From: Sporobolomyces roseus | Lineage: Eukaryota; Basidiomycota; Microbotryomycetes; Sporidiobolales; Sporidiobolaceae | Direction: 5' to 3' | Assembly: GCA_016617785.1 (NCBI GenBank) | Contig: JADILM010000003.1 | Location: forward strand, 744,001 to 808,000 | Length of the DNA: 64,000 nucleotides | Shown here: positions 33,807 through 46,200 of the stretch, piece by piece | Layout: every line of letters begins with the position of its first letter | Position numbering within the stretch: position 1 is the first letter of the stretch | The notes under the pieces: generated by a model | Told to the model about the DNA's origin: nothing | What the model saw: the letters and a program-made list of their open reading frames with translations, nothing else | Databases searched by the model: none | Made by a program: the position numbers and the translations under genes

Positions 33807-36800
33807 ATGTCAGCAGCTGACGAAGTGCACTCTGACACAGATGACGATGGATACTACGGCCATTCACCTTCGCCTCCCTTCTCTCCCTCTCGTCCAGAAG
33901 GTGACGATTCATCTCACATCGACACCGAGAATTCATCGGCCTACTCTTTCTCAGCGAACGAAGATCAAGATGTCGAATCCGATGATGAGGACAGAGGATC
34001 TGGAAAGAAGAGGATCCCTGAACGAGTTGGAAACTTCAAGTTGTTGACGAAACACAAGCTTGACATCCCTCCTTATCCGAGAGTTGCGAAATGGGTCAGC
34101 GAGAAATCGGGATTGAAAGTAGTTTGGGCTGATACACCTGTACGTTACTGCTCTCTCTTCAAGCTAGTGGCTCCGAGAGAGAAAACTGACCAGAAAGACG
34201 TTGTTCTCGTAGGATCTCATCACCTCGTTCTCGGCTACGGTCGTAACAGAGATCTTCAACTCGTCTGGAGAACCTCACACTCGTAAGTCAGGCCAGGCAT
34301 TCAGCGGTACGACAGACAAGAACTGACAACTCTCTTCTCTTCGACAGTCGAGCATCTCACCTTCACGGCTTCAGAACAGTGAGTAGCTATTTTTTTGGTC
34401 TCTTACCGCTCGTTTCTCTGACCCTGTTCGCTCTTCTTTTCCTATCAGCTACCCGTACAGCAACGTGCTAGATGCTATTGCTGGAAGATTGATGACGGAA
34501 GGAACGAACGCTGCGACCGATACCGACAACACGACGTTCACGGTCGAATCAGCATCTCCGGAAGGCATGCTCGAGATCATTCCTGTCTATCTCGATCACA
34601 TCCTCTTCCCGTATGTCTAGGTTTCTCTCCTCGTTCACGCTGACAAGCAAAGGCTGATACTTCCTCCTCAGATTGATGACTCCCGAGATCTTCAAGACTG
34701 AAATCTACCACGTCAATGGCAAGGGAGAAGAGGGAGGGACTGTGTTCTCAGAGATGCAAGGACGCGAAGGGAATCAAGAGGATGTCATGGCTCTCGCTCA
34801 ACAACAAGCTCTCTACCAGTTCAAGAACGCCTACCGCTACGAGACGGGAGGAATGCTGCCTCATTTGAGAAACCTCACTCTACAGAAGAGTAAGCTTGTC
34901 GATATCTCTAACCGAAACACTCTCGCTGACTTGATTCGCGAAATCCCTAGTCATCGATTATCACAAAACCGCTTACGTCCCTCAAAATCTAACAGTCGTC
35001 GTCTTGGGAGGTTCGCTTGATCCCGAAAAGCTGCTCGACACCATCTCTCAAACGACCGAACGCCACCTCGCAGCAGCAGGACTCGATCGAGGAATTCATC
35101 CGAAAGATTGGATTCGTCCTTTCGTCGAGTCGGACTCTTCCTTCTACGATCCAATCATCGAGAAGGACAAGACGATCATCGTTCCTTACGCAGATACCGA
35201 TACTTCGACCGGTCAAATCATGATCAATTGGGTCGGACCCCGAGCTCACGATTGGCTCACGACGACCGCTCTCGGGATCCTTGGCGATTACTTGACGGGT
35301 AGCGCTCACTCGATCTTGAGGAGGAAGTTCGTCGAGATCTCTGAACCTGCATGCGCCGGAATCTCGTTCGACGTTACTTTCCGTGATCCGACCATCATCA
35401 GTCTCAATTTCGCAGCCGTACAGAAAGGATGGTTATCGACCCTCGCCGACGACGTTCGAATGGTGCTCAAGGGTCTGTGTCGTGTTCCTGTGGACATGAA
35501 AGCGATGAAATTGGTACTCAAGAATCAATTGATCGCTCTCGAACAAACGATGGAATCGAAACCTGGTGTTTACATTCAGGCTGGAGTTATGCAAGGTGAG
35601 CTCTAATTCTCTCAATAAGTCTCTCGCTTCGACGACTGACTCGCTTCGACTCTTCAGACATCATCTACGGAAAAGAGAATGGATCGCAACTCAAGGACGC
35701 CTTCTCTGATCGTGAGATGCTCAAGAAGCTCGCCAAATGGAGCGAAGTTGATTGGGTTGACCTCATGAAAGAGTGAGTAAACGTTGAAACGGTCGAACAG
35801 CGAATGAGGAGCTGATCTTTCTGACTTCGCAGGTATCTTCTCGAACGACACTTCATCACTCTCATCGGTACTCCTTCTCCCGAGCTCGTCGAAGAACACT
35901 CAAAGAAGGACAAGGCTCGACTCGCAAAGAGCGTTCGCAAATTCGGTCCAGCAGGTTTAGCGAAACTCGAAAGGGAGTTGCAAACGGCTGAAAAGAAGAA
36001 CAATCACCCTCCTCCTCCGTCTCTCGTCGAAGGATACCCTGTTCCTGACCTCAAGAAATTCAAGTTGATCTCGATTGATACTGGAAGGAGTAACGGAGTT
36101 GGAGGGGGAAGAGGGAAGTATACGGGGAAAGTTCAGAGAATCATCAATTCAGATGGACCTGATCTTCCATTCTTCGTTCAATTCGATCGTACGTCACCCA
36201 TCTCTTCCTCCGTACTGTACTTCTTCTGCTTCTGCCAAAACGATGATGCTGACGGTCCCTTTCTCTCTTGCAGACGTACCTTCGGAATTCGTTACAATCT
36301 CTCTCTTCCTTCATGGCGCCGCTCTTCCGATTCTTCCTCTCTATCTCGACACATTCTTCTCGATGCCAGTCAATCGAGCCGACGGTCGTCAATTGAGCTG
36401 GCAAGAAGTCTCCCGTAAACTTGACGAAGATCTTGTTGGGTTCGCGGCGGTTGTCGAGCATGAAGGTAAGTTGTCCCTTTCTTGTGCGACGTCTAAGTAT
36501 ACCGAGCATACTGACGAGTCGCTGCCTCATTGAGAATAGGCATTCGGATCACTTTGACCGCTCTCAAAGATGACTATGCCAAAGCTATCGCATGGCTATC
36601 AGACGTCGTTTTCGGGACCGTCTTTGACGTCGAGCGGTTCGTCCATTCTTCCAGTAATGTAGAAGATAGGTCGACTCATTGATCGTGCGGAAACAGGTTG
36701 AAGAATCTCGTTAACAAAGAACTCGGCGTCTTCTCGATGATCAAACAAGACGGAAGTGGCATCGCTGCTGCTGCTGCCGCCGAGATGGTCTACACGAAAG

Positions 36801-38025
36801 CAAGGCGAGTCCACTGTTGAACGCCAGCTCTTGTTCGCATGCTGAATCCACCGTCTCATTAGTCTCGAAACGCCGACGAACCCGATTCATCAACTTTCGT
36901 ACTATCCCAAGCTCGAACAATGTCTCGATCAGACTCCCCAGGTCGTCATCAAGGAGCTCGAGAAGCTGAGGAAGTCGCTTCTTGATCCTCGATCGATGCG
37001 TTTCGGCGTCTTGGGAGATTGTTACGAAATTGATAAGCTGTCTTCAAGCTGGCATTCGTTCGAACCCGTCAAAGCTTTCCCTGTAAGTGCCGTACCTAAA
37101 AGGCTGAGCGGCTCATCGTGGTCTGACGCCTCGGTGCCGTTGACAGATTTCGGAACTCGCTCCGATTCTTCGAGGACGAGATCTCCTCACTCCACTCGGA
37201 AGTCGACCCTCGAAGGAAGCCGTCGTCTACAGAATCGACAGCTCCGAGTCATCGTATCTTGTAGCTCGATCTCGCAGTCCCGATTGGACTCATCCAGATT
37301 TCGCTGCCGTCGAGATTGCAACTCTGATTCTCTCGCAAACGAACGGACTTCTCTGGCAAGGTGAGCACGCATTTCGATATGATCATGATCTTGATTGCTC
37401 ACGCTCTCTGGTACTGTCAGTCACTCGAACCGCTGGTTTGTGTTACGGATCATCGATTTCGAACTTTACAGAACATGGAAACCTCTCCTTCTCGATCTAT
37501 CGAGCTCCCGATGCTATCGCTGCTCTCGCAGCAATCCGAAAAGTACTCGCTTCCATCGTCACTGGCAAGACAGAGATCTCTCGCACCGATCTGGCTGCTG
37601 CAAAGTCCCAAATCGCTTTCGCCACGGTCGAAGATCAGCGAACTCCTGACGATGCTGTGAGTTTTCTTTATTCCTTGTCTTAATTCGAAGCTGATAAGCC
37701 CACTCTTCACCCGATTGCAGGCGAGCTCTTCGTTCTTTAACACGGTCATCCTAGGCAAACCTTCAAACTTTGCGCAACAACTGCTAGCTCAAGTCGAGGT
37801 GAGTTTCGAGCACTACCTCCTCATATCCTGACTGGTTGCTCACTATGTCACTCTCTGTAGCTCGTTACTGTCGACGACGTACACCGAGTCATCGATACCT
37901 GGATCCTTCCTCTCACGAATCCCAAGACGTCGATAATTGGAGCGACTACTTCTCCCAACGGCCTCGCTTCCCTCAGTGCTGGATTGAAAGGACTAGGTTA
38001 CCGCGTCGAGGAACGTCACTTCTGA
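33807..38025 (+). CDS. M16-family zinc metalloprotease, 1,079 aa
   Basis: Sixteen exons: 33807-34139, 34213-34282, 34348-34378, 34449-34610, 34672-34889, 34951-35595, 35658-35772, 35833-36188, 36274-36465, 36540-36636, 36697-36804, 36863-37082, 37147-37360, 37421-37656, 37721-37798 and 37861-38025. An acidic Ser-rich N terminus precedes KLLTKHKLDIPPYPRV. The inverted zinc motif is HTLEH (His133-x2-Glu136-His137), split across exons 2 and 3, followed by LTFTASEQYPYSNVLD. Later domains have YHKTAYVPQNLTVVVLGG, VGPRAHDWLTTTALGILGDY and MPVNRADGRQLSWQEV. Overall it matches the large C05D11.1-like group of M16 peptidases, related to presequence protease and insulysin. There is no evident mitochondrial presequence. 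The intron at 36805-36862 uses a GC donor. Confidence 0.9.
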
Positions 38026-38214
38026 GGTCAGTCTTGATGGGTCGTCGAGAACCGTAGATTTTTCGGTTTTTGTGCTTTATCGTTTTCTGCATTATCTGTC
38101 GATCTTTTCTAGTTCATTTCGTCGAGAGAACCGTGAACCCGTCGTTTGCGTGCTGTCGAACCTTTGAAAGGAGGAAGCGAGGGAGCGACCAGCCGACAGC
38201 TCGGCAGCGCAAAA

Positions 38215-38508
38215 ATGCGAGGAATATTTCGGTCTTTTTCTCCACCATTCACTTTTGCTACATCTTCCGCTTTCGCTTCTGCTTCAACGCAAACTTCAGC
38301 CCTACTTCGTGCTGATCAGGCTTTCGTCCTCCCAGCAGTAGTGAGTCGAAACCGTCTCAACCCGAAAACTCGTCCGCTGACTTCTTACCGCTGATAGCCC
38401 AACAACTCTGCTCAAGCAACGAACGCCCCTACAGCATTTACAACAGCTCACAGCGACTACAGCGAATCGATTCTATCCCTCGGCAGCGGATTCGCCCTTC
38501 TCCTTTGA
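38215..38508 (+). CDS. Small spliced ORF (78 aa) overlapping the MFS start codon
   Basis: Exons 38215-38340 and 38398-38508, with a well-formed intron (GTGAGT, CTGAC branch, TAG). The peptide starts MRGIFRSFSPPFTFATSSAF; it is rich in Ser, Ala and Thr, and its N terminus is basic with no acidic residue, like a mitochondrial presequence. It ends SLGSGFALLL. Its TGA at 38506-38508 overlaps the ATG of the transporter (TGATG). It may be an upstream ORF in the transporter leader, an independent small gene, or a chance frame across a 5' UTR intron. The intron itself is the better supported element. Confidence 0.4.
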
Positions 38509-41114
38509 TGAACTCTCAATCAACTTCAGACCTCGAGCGGAATCCTCCTCCCCATTCCGCCTCGACAAGTCCTCACGAACATCAACATCAGCATGAGCGG
38601 ACATATCCAGAAGCGGAACTCTCGAACACAGCAGTAGTTTGGGATGAAGAGGTGAGGGAATGGAGGAGTCAAGAGGAAGCGACGGAAAGAGATTCATGTG
38701 CGACGACAGTGTGCAGAGGTGACGATCAGGCGAATGCACCGAGTGAGAAGAGATTGTCAGTAGAGGGAGATGCGGAAAAGGGAACGAAAGGGAAAGAAAG
38801 TCAGATTTGGGTGGAATGGGATGGTCCGAATGATCCAGGGAACCCGTTCAACGTGAGTCCAATTGCGGTTCGCTCTTGCATGAGGCGAGACGAGAGCTGA
38901 CGAGTTGACGCTCCAAAACGCAGTGGTCGTCTCGCAAGAAATGGACAACTTGCCTCCTATGCTGTGTCTTTACCTTCCTCGTCGCATTTGCTGGTACCGC
39001 ATTCGGTCAAGGGTCTGGATCGATGATGCGTGACTTGAATTGCTCGAAGGAACTTGCAACGTTAGGTTTGTCAATGTGAGCTAGATTTCTCCACTCCCCT
39101 CTGATTTCTCCTTCCACAACGCCCTCGAACTATTTCCCAAGGTACCTACACCGTCGAATACGATCCCAAGCTGACCCTTGGCTCCCTGTAGCTTTCCTCT
39201 GGGGTTCGGGTTAGCTCCACTTTTCACTGCCCCCCTCTCTGAAGCTTACGGACGATACCCACTCTACTTCGGCTCCGCCCTCATCTACCTCGTCTTCTTC
39301 ATTCCTATCGCCTACGGCCAGAATATCGCAACTGTCATCATCTGTCGTTTTATCGCCGGAATCGCCGCATCGACTGGGAGCACTCTCGTTGGAGGAACGG
39401 TCTCAGATCTCTTCGAAGCGCACAACAGAGGTTTGCCCATGGCTATTTTCTCCATCTGTACGTCCTTATTTCCTTGGCATCTCATTGGTGCTTGTCGAGG
39501 GAAAGCGGAAATTGATCCTGATCTACTTCTGATCCATAGCCGCTTTTGGTGGTACGGGACTTGGTCCCGCCGTTTCAGGCTACATTGAGTTGAAGATGGG
39601 ATGGAGATGGATTCAGTGGGTCCAGGTTCGTCTATATCTTCCCCTCGAATCGGTTCCTCTCTGTGAAACAAGCTGAACCTTAGGTCCCCTGCAGATGATG
39701 TGCGCTGGATGTCTCGCGATTGGCATCATCTTCTTCACGCGTGAGACTCGAGGAAGCGTGATCCTGTCGAAACGAGCGAAAAAGTTGAGGAAGGAAACGG
39801 GAGACGAGCGATACCAGTGTCGCAGCGATGCAGAGCGGGCGTCCCTAGCAATCATGCTCAAGGTATCGTTGACAAGACCGCTTTGTGAGCTCATACTACA
39901 TCTCCTCGCTCGTCCTGTTTCTGACGAATCCGTCCAAATCATCAGACCTCCTCGGCACCGAATCTATCGTCTTCTTTTTCTCTGTACGTTTCTGTGCTCT
40001 CCGTAACTTCTCGTCGACGACGTTACTGACCTTATTCCACATTTCTAGCTTTGGGCTGGGTACGCTGGAATCGATCTCGAAGACTGCTCTGTCGCTCGAA
40101 CTGACTTTCGCGCTTGTGCAGCTTCTCTTGGGGATGTCTGTATCTACTGGTCGGTGAGTCAGAGCCTTTTCTATCTTTCGTGACACTCACTGACATACAT
40201 CCTGTCGATTCTGCAGAGGCTATCCCTTTGATCTTCGGAAACGTCGTTCGTCAAAATTCGTCTTCACGCTCTCTCGATCATTGTTGATTTCCCTTATCTC
40301 GCTCAGTACGGCTTCAACATTGGAGAAGTTGGTCTCACGTTCTACTCTGTTATGTGAGTCTTCTCCTTCATCCTCACGCTCGAGCTCGAACGCTAATCGC
40401 ACAAATCGTCTGCAGCGTCTCAACCTTTATCGGATTCCTCTCAAGCTACTACTTGCAAGAGAAGTGGTATCAAAAGAACGTCGCCAAAAAAGGCCCCGAA
40501 GCCCGTTTGTATTTGTCTCTCATTGGGGGAGTCGTTTTTCCCATTGGAGCCTTCATCCTTGCGTTCTCGCAAGGGAGAGGACACTGGTTCGGTCCAGTAG
40601 TAGGAATGTTCCTGGTAAGTTCTCTTCTCTATACTCTTCGCAAACTCAGGACTGATTCTGATCATCTCGATTCCCCCCCTTCACAGATTTTCTACGGAGT
40701 TTACACAATTTATCTCGCAGTGTTCACTTACTTGGCGGACGTATACACTATCGTGAATTTTCGCTCTGTCATGGCTTTCGTTCATGAATCGCTGACTCGC
40801 TGTCGTCTGTAGTACGCCTCGTCCGCTCTTTCCGGTCAATCCTTGTGTCGAAATCTCGCCGCATTCTCTTTTCCTCTATTCACTGAGCAGATGTACGAAG
40901 GAATGGGCTACCAATGGGCCAGTTTTCTAGCGGGAACGTTGGCTTTGTTGTTGGCAGCGACTCCGTTCGTTCTGATCAAGTACGGTCCCTCGATTCGCGC
41001 AAAGGTCAGTCATTTCCTCTGCACTGATCTCAGAAGTTGCTGCTGACAGTCGCACACACTTCATAGAGTAAATTTGCGAAGGAGCTAGCCCGCATGCAAG
41101 ATGCGAAGAATTAG
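38508..41114 (+). CDS. DHA1-type MFS transporter (polyamine/drug:H+ antiporter family), 566 aa
   Basis: Fourteen exons: 38508-38852, 38924-39075, 39192-39457, 39540-39625, 39695-39884, 39946-39983, 40049-40059 (11 nt), 40122-40153, 40217-40245, 40307-40353, 40416-40614, 40687-40752, 40813-41004 and 41067-41114. A hydrophilic N terminus carries WVEWDGPNDPGNPFNWSSRKKW, the standard entry motif of Tpo/Flr-like DHA1 transporters. LFTAPLSEAYGR is the loop 2/3 motif A, GTGLGPAVSGYI is the TM5 motif C, and SLWAGFSWGCLYLLVEAIP is the TM7 motif; the last is assembled from four tiny exons. It ends SKFAKELARMQDAKN. The likely role is proton-driven export of small cationic or toxic compounds; the substrate is unknown. 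Confidence 0.88.
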
Positions 41115-41438
41115 CGATTCTTATCATTTTCGATTTCATATAGAGCTTTCGTTCTCCCATAGATGTACATGTTGTTCTCCTCTGCATCTTATCGCATATT
41201 CATATCGTCCTACTCCTGACTGGGTTCGAGGGAGAGGATGTATGGCAAGGAGAATAACTTGTTGCGCTTTTTCATCGCACTTCCGAGATCGAGATACTCG
41301 AGCTTCCGCTGTTCGCTCTCGTGAACTACTGCTCCTTGATGACTATCGACAGTACTCAATGTCCGCCTTTCTCACCACCATTTCTCGCTAGTACGTCCTT
41401 TGGGTACTAAATTCGATCGCTGTTTCAGGTCACTTTCT
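41115..41438. other. Convergent 3' intergenic region
   Basis: 324 bp between the convergent stops of the MFS transporter and the SDR gene. Nothing else is seen. Confidence 0.5.
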
Positions 41439-42849
41439 CTACAATCGCGCCAGCGCGGTACGCTTGCCTCCGAGGAGAGATCCACCATCAGTGCTGATCG
41501 CATTGCCGCTGATATGAGCGCCTGATCGCGAGACTAAAAAGAGGAGAAGTCCAGCAATCTACGATATCAGGAGAAGATCAGTAATGCTCTCGTCTGCAAC
41601 TAAGAGGATCGACTCACATCTTCTGGAGTACCGGGACGACCCATGGGGTGGATATCGTTGATGTTGTCGGCTTCCTTCTCGAACCCTCTCTTTGTCATGT
41701 TCGAAGGATAGATACCAGGGCAGATCGCTGAACGACGCAACATGGTCAATAAAGCGACAAATCGTTATGAGGGGGAAGTTTGCATACCGTTGACAGTCAC
41801 CTTGCGACTTCCGAGAGTGATTGACAACGACTTGGTGAGATGGATCGCCGCAGCTTTACTAGCGTTGTAGCTCCAAAGTCCGGTACCCTGCTCAGCTAGA
41901 ACGCTGTTGTCGGCTCCAGGATCGAGACCTGTAGACCGAGAAAGTGTGAGTGACGAAGGAGGGAGAGAGCAGAGCGAACGTACCTGCGACGGAGCTGATG
42001 TTGACGATACGTCCCGGGTCGATGTTTGTAGCACCTTTCGCGAGGAGATCAGCGAGTCTGCGAACATTCCCGTCGTATCAGCATACGAATCAAGCCTCGA
42101 AACAGTTCTGACATACCCGGCAGTGGCTGTGAGTGACGAAGAGTGTCAGCAAGCAAAGCTAGAAATGGCAGAGTAGGAAGTGAGCGTACTGTAGAAAATA
42201 GCTTTGACGTTCGTGGCCAATACTCGATCCCAGCCTAGTGCAGAGAAGTACACTTTCAGCCTCATTGCATCGTTACCGAAGAGTGCGTTACAGTGGATTC
42301 TGTGCATCGTCGAGGGAACAGAGGGAAGAAAACGAAAACTCACCTTTGGCCTCGTCAAAGTCGGTCAATGTTGCTCCCCAGGTTGTTCCCTGCATCGACC
42401 AATGAAATGAGTTCGACAGTCCTGATCCTTGGCGACGATAGAGTCCGACTAGATAAGAGCGTTTCGAGGAGAACTTACCGAATTGTTGACGAGAATATCG
42501 AGCTTGTCTGTTCTCTTCTTGACCTCTTCACATAAAGACTTGCATCCCTGAGCAGATCCCAAGTCGGCGACGATGTATTCGCAACGACCGGGACCTTGCG
42601 AAGTGAGCTTGTCTGCCACCTGTTTGAGCGCTTTCTCTTTTCGACTGGCGATGATGACACGAGCTCCATTCTGCACAAGACTTGTAGCCATCATTTCTCC
42701 GAGACCGGATCCACCACCTACGATGAACAAGATCAAATCAGCTCTTGCAACGAAGAGCAGACTAAAGGAAATTTAAACTCACCCGTAATGAGAGCGATCT
42801 TTCCTGAGACGTCGAATAGCTTGGGAATCTGAAGTTGAGGTAGAGACAT
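41439..42849 (-). CDS. Short-chain dehydrogenase/reductase (3-oxoacyl-ACP reductase/RhlG-like), 283 aa
   Basis: Exons 42849-42783, 42717-42479, 42389-42344, 42234-42190, 42126-42117 (10 nt), 42057-41984, 41928-41788, 41727-41618 and 41558-41439. The cofactor motif is ITGGGSGLG (residues 21-29), followed by VIIASRKEKAL, which suits NADP(H). Also present are DILVNNSGTTWG, NISSVAG, the catalytic YNASK (Tyr181, Lys185) and AICPGIYPSNMTKRG. The C terminus AHISGNAISTDGGSLLGG is typical. The 10-nt exon supplies TTAG and is needed for frame. The pattern matches fungal RhlG-type reductases, but the physiological substrate is not evident. Confidence 0.9.
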
Positions 42850-43271
42850 TGTGGAGTTGGATAGGGAAAGTGTTTGGAAGGAAGATAGAGAGAAGAAAAA
42901 GGAAGGAGAGAAGATAAAGTTCGTTCGGGTGGATTTGTTGCCTAGCCGATCTCGGTGGGGCAGCATCGCATTTCGCTCTCCGGAAAGAAACGCTGAGTGT
43001 AGCGGCAAAGAACGATCGATTCTAATTGACATGGGGAGGATAGTGACAGAGAGAAATATGGCTATAGCAATGGGGAGAAAGAAAACAGAAAACGACAGAT
43101 ATAGGAGACGGAAATAGACAAGAGATAAAGTGAGCAAAAGCTGGGTATAGCACTGAAGTAAGGGGGGAAAAGAACTGAAACGAACGAAAGAGAAGGAGGT
43201 GGACAGGGTATGCGATCGAAAATGACAGGGAAAGCGGGAGAGAAAGATCTATAAACAAAGTTGGTCGGGGT
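42850..43271. promoter_or_regulatory. Spacer between SDR gene and forkhead gene
   Basis: 422 bp; both flanking genes are on the minus strand, so it contains the SDR promoter and the forkhead 3' UTR. The purine-rich + strand next to the SDR start is a CT-rich leader on the coding strand. Confidence 0.5.
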
Positions 43272-46200
43272 TTACCAGTGACTGAGTCGAGCTGCTGGTG
43301 AAGGCCAAGGAGATCGAGAGGAGACGAGGCTCTCGTGACGGTTGAAGTGATCGAGTTCGGTATCGAGGGCAGAACTGTAAGGATCGTTCCACGAAGACCA
43401 ATTTCCACCGGAAAGGCTAGGACTGAATCCGAGAGGACGCTTGCCAGGAGTGTGGAGGGCAGCTTGAAGAGGTGCGGCCGAGGTGAAAGATCGAGAAGAA
43501 GGAGAGCGAGTGCGGGAAGTGCGAGGGGGAGAACGGAAAGGATCGTGAGAAGCGTCGACGAGGGCGTTGACAGCGGGAAGGAGACGAGTTCCAGCGGCGC
43601 GAGGTTTCTTCTCTGGATCTGGAATAGGTTCAAACTTGTCGGCTGAAGGTTGAGTAGGTGACATCGGAACTCGGGGTCCACCGCGAACTGACGAAATCTA
43701 TTCGAGGGCGAAGAAAAGGGTCAGAGACCAGATTCAAGTCGACACAAGCGGAAGAGACGAGCTTACGGGACTCTGCGTGTGAACCAAAGTCGAAGGAGAA
43801 AGCAATCCAGCGAAACCTTTATCCTCCTTATCACTTTCGGTTCTAGCCCTCTTCGCACCGCTGCCAGCAAAGATGTGAGGCGATGGCAAGAACGAGACGG
43901 CGGGAGATCGAGGTGAACCTTGAGAAGCACCAGTAAGGAGAGATTGTCCTCGATCGAAAGGGTGAACCGCTGGCATGATTCCCGCTGCTTCAGGAGAAGC
44001 GAGAAGTGCGAGTGCTCGACGATTTTGAAGCGAAGAAGCACCGTACATCGGTTGGTAAGGACCAGCGAGACGATGGTAGACCGAAGTTGGAGGTGACATC
44101 GTTGCCGAGAGGAGAGGTTCTCGAAGTTGGGCGAGAGTCGTGCGAGAGATCGAGGGACTGGCAGGTTCCGACTTCTTCTCTTCAGAGGTCGATGATGCAG
44201 GGACGCAGTGGTGGAGGACAGGTGCTGAAGCGGTGCGAACCATCGAAGGCTGTTCGAAACGAGATCTCGGCTCGACAGCTCCGTCGGCTAGATCGGCGGT
44301 CGAATAGGAACGAATCGCCGACAAAGCAGGTCGATGGGCGACGGGATGGGTGAACCTCGGCTCTTCTTGACGGTAGTCGAGTTGCCTTCCTGAAGCTGCT
44401 GAAGCTGGTCGAGGGACGAGAGGAGGAGGAGGAATGTTGAACTCGAGAACGCTGGCAGAGAGGGGCATCGGGGGAGGTGAGAGAGACCTGACGGAGATTG
44501 AAGCGGGAGAGTAGTCGCGGGAAGGAGGTGGCATGCTTTCGGGAATTAGGAGGGTCGGAGGTTGAGGTCGACCTTGAACTGAAATGCTACTGCTCCTCGA
44601 GGAAACCGTCGACGGTGTTGGCGAAGGTGCTTTCGTCCTCCTCGTTGAGACGCCGTTCTGTCCTTTCGCTGCAGGTTGAGTCTCAAACTTGGCTGCTTGT
44701 TGTGCTGCTTTTCCTCGACTCTTGCGCGGGTTTCCAGCTCCTCCTCGCTTGACGAATCCTCCATCTGCGAACTGCTCCTCACATCCAACTACGATAGCCC
44801 AGAGAGATCCTTTACCAGGATTGTTGGGTCCTCGAGCAGTCTTGACGAAGCACTCGTTGAGGGAGAGGTTGTGACGAATCGAGTTTTGCCATCCAGCATC
44901 TTGCTTCTTGTAGTAAGGGTAGCATCGCATAATGTAGGTGTAGATATCTGCGAGAGACATCTTCCTATCCTCCGTCGAGAAGATCGCTTGACCAATGAGA
45001 GCAGCGTAGGACCAGGTTGGTTTCTTGTCCGGATCTTGTTGACCGAGTGCAGGATTCTGACCTTCGACACGATGAGTCGGTCCTCGTTTCGGTGCGCGAG
45101 CTGGAGCAGGAGCAGTGATGCTTGCTGAACTGTCGCTACGTGCGAGACTACTAGGAACGCTGGTCGAAGGTCCAGGACTTGATCGAGAATAACGAGCTGG
45201 CATGTATTCGGAGTGGTGAGAAGAGGTAGGAGAAGAAGAGGGAGGGACGCCGCCGTAAAGGAAGTCGGGAGCTGAAGCGGGATGTGCCGTGTTGTTCGCT
45301 TGCGAGAAGGTTTGCGATCGAGAAGGGACTGAACCGTGTTCGGAAGAGGGAGGAGAAGAATCGCAGAAGGAAGGTGCTCGTAGAGGCGCGGAAGCGGCGG
45401 ACGATGTAGGTGAGATGAGACTGTTGTCGTTCGCCGAGACGACGTGGGTCCATCGAGCTCGCTTCGAAACAGGCTCGATTTCTGAACCGAAAACGTCGCG
45501 AGTACGAGTGGCTCCTCCAGATGAGAAAGGACTGCCCGAACGCAGAGGACTCGAGTCGACCATCTAGAAGGATCGAAAGAGTCAGCATCTCGAGAAATGG
45601 ATTCGAGAAGTAGAAAATAACGCACGATATCTGAAGAGCGGTCGATATTCTTCAAAGGACTCGAAGGTTTCCTTCCTCTTCCTCCTCCTCCTCCTCCGGC
45701 GACCTCGTTCGCTTCCAACTCATCGAGCTCACTCCGTAGGAGCTTGGCGACATCCGGAGAGAAGAGAACACTTGGACTCGGTTTCGAAGCGACTGGCGAG
45801 GCGAGAAGGTGTTGAGCGTAGTTGAGACGGCGGTGAGGTGAACCGGGAGGAGCGATCTGTTCCTTTTGTGCTTGTGCTTGTGAGGGCACCGAAGGAACAT
45901 CTTCCGAGTTTGCGAGAGGTCGATCAGACATGAAACGATCCATAATTCCTCGACGAGGTCCTCCATCTTGACCGAGTGAAGGACTCTTATTCGCGTCGGG
46001 AACGCCTCCGAGACGATCGAAATTCACTGGTGAAGGTAATAGTTTCGATGCCGACGAAAGAAGTCCTCCGGTAGCGGGCGAACCTGCCGTTCTCCTCGAT
46101 TGAGCGCTTGATGCCAGAATACTCGCTAAACCCGGTCCCTCATCCTCACTACTACTGCTCGTCTCGTCCTCCTGTGCCCACTGCATGACCTGACTCGATA

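Noticed and set aside
40049..40153. Reading 40049-40153 as one exon of the MFS gene
   Set aside because: It loses the conserved helix 7 motif. Removing 40060-40121 (GTACGC to GTGCAG with a CTGAC branch) restores it.
44789..45625. Minus-strand frame continuing from forkhead exon 1 into a different frame of exon 2
   Set aside because: This is read-through of the intron at 45564-45625. The spliced frame carries the forkhead domain, while the read-through frame is Arg/Leu/Ser-rich shadow sequence.
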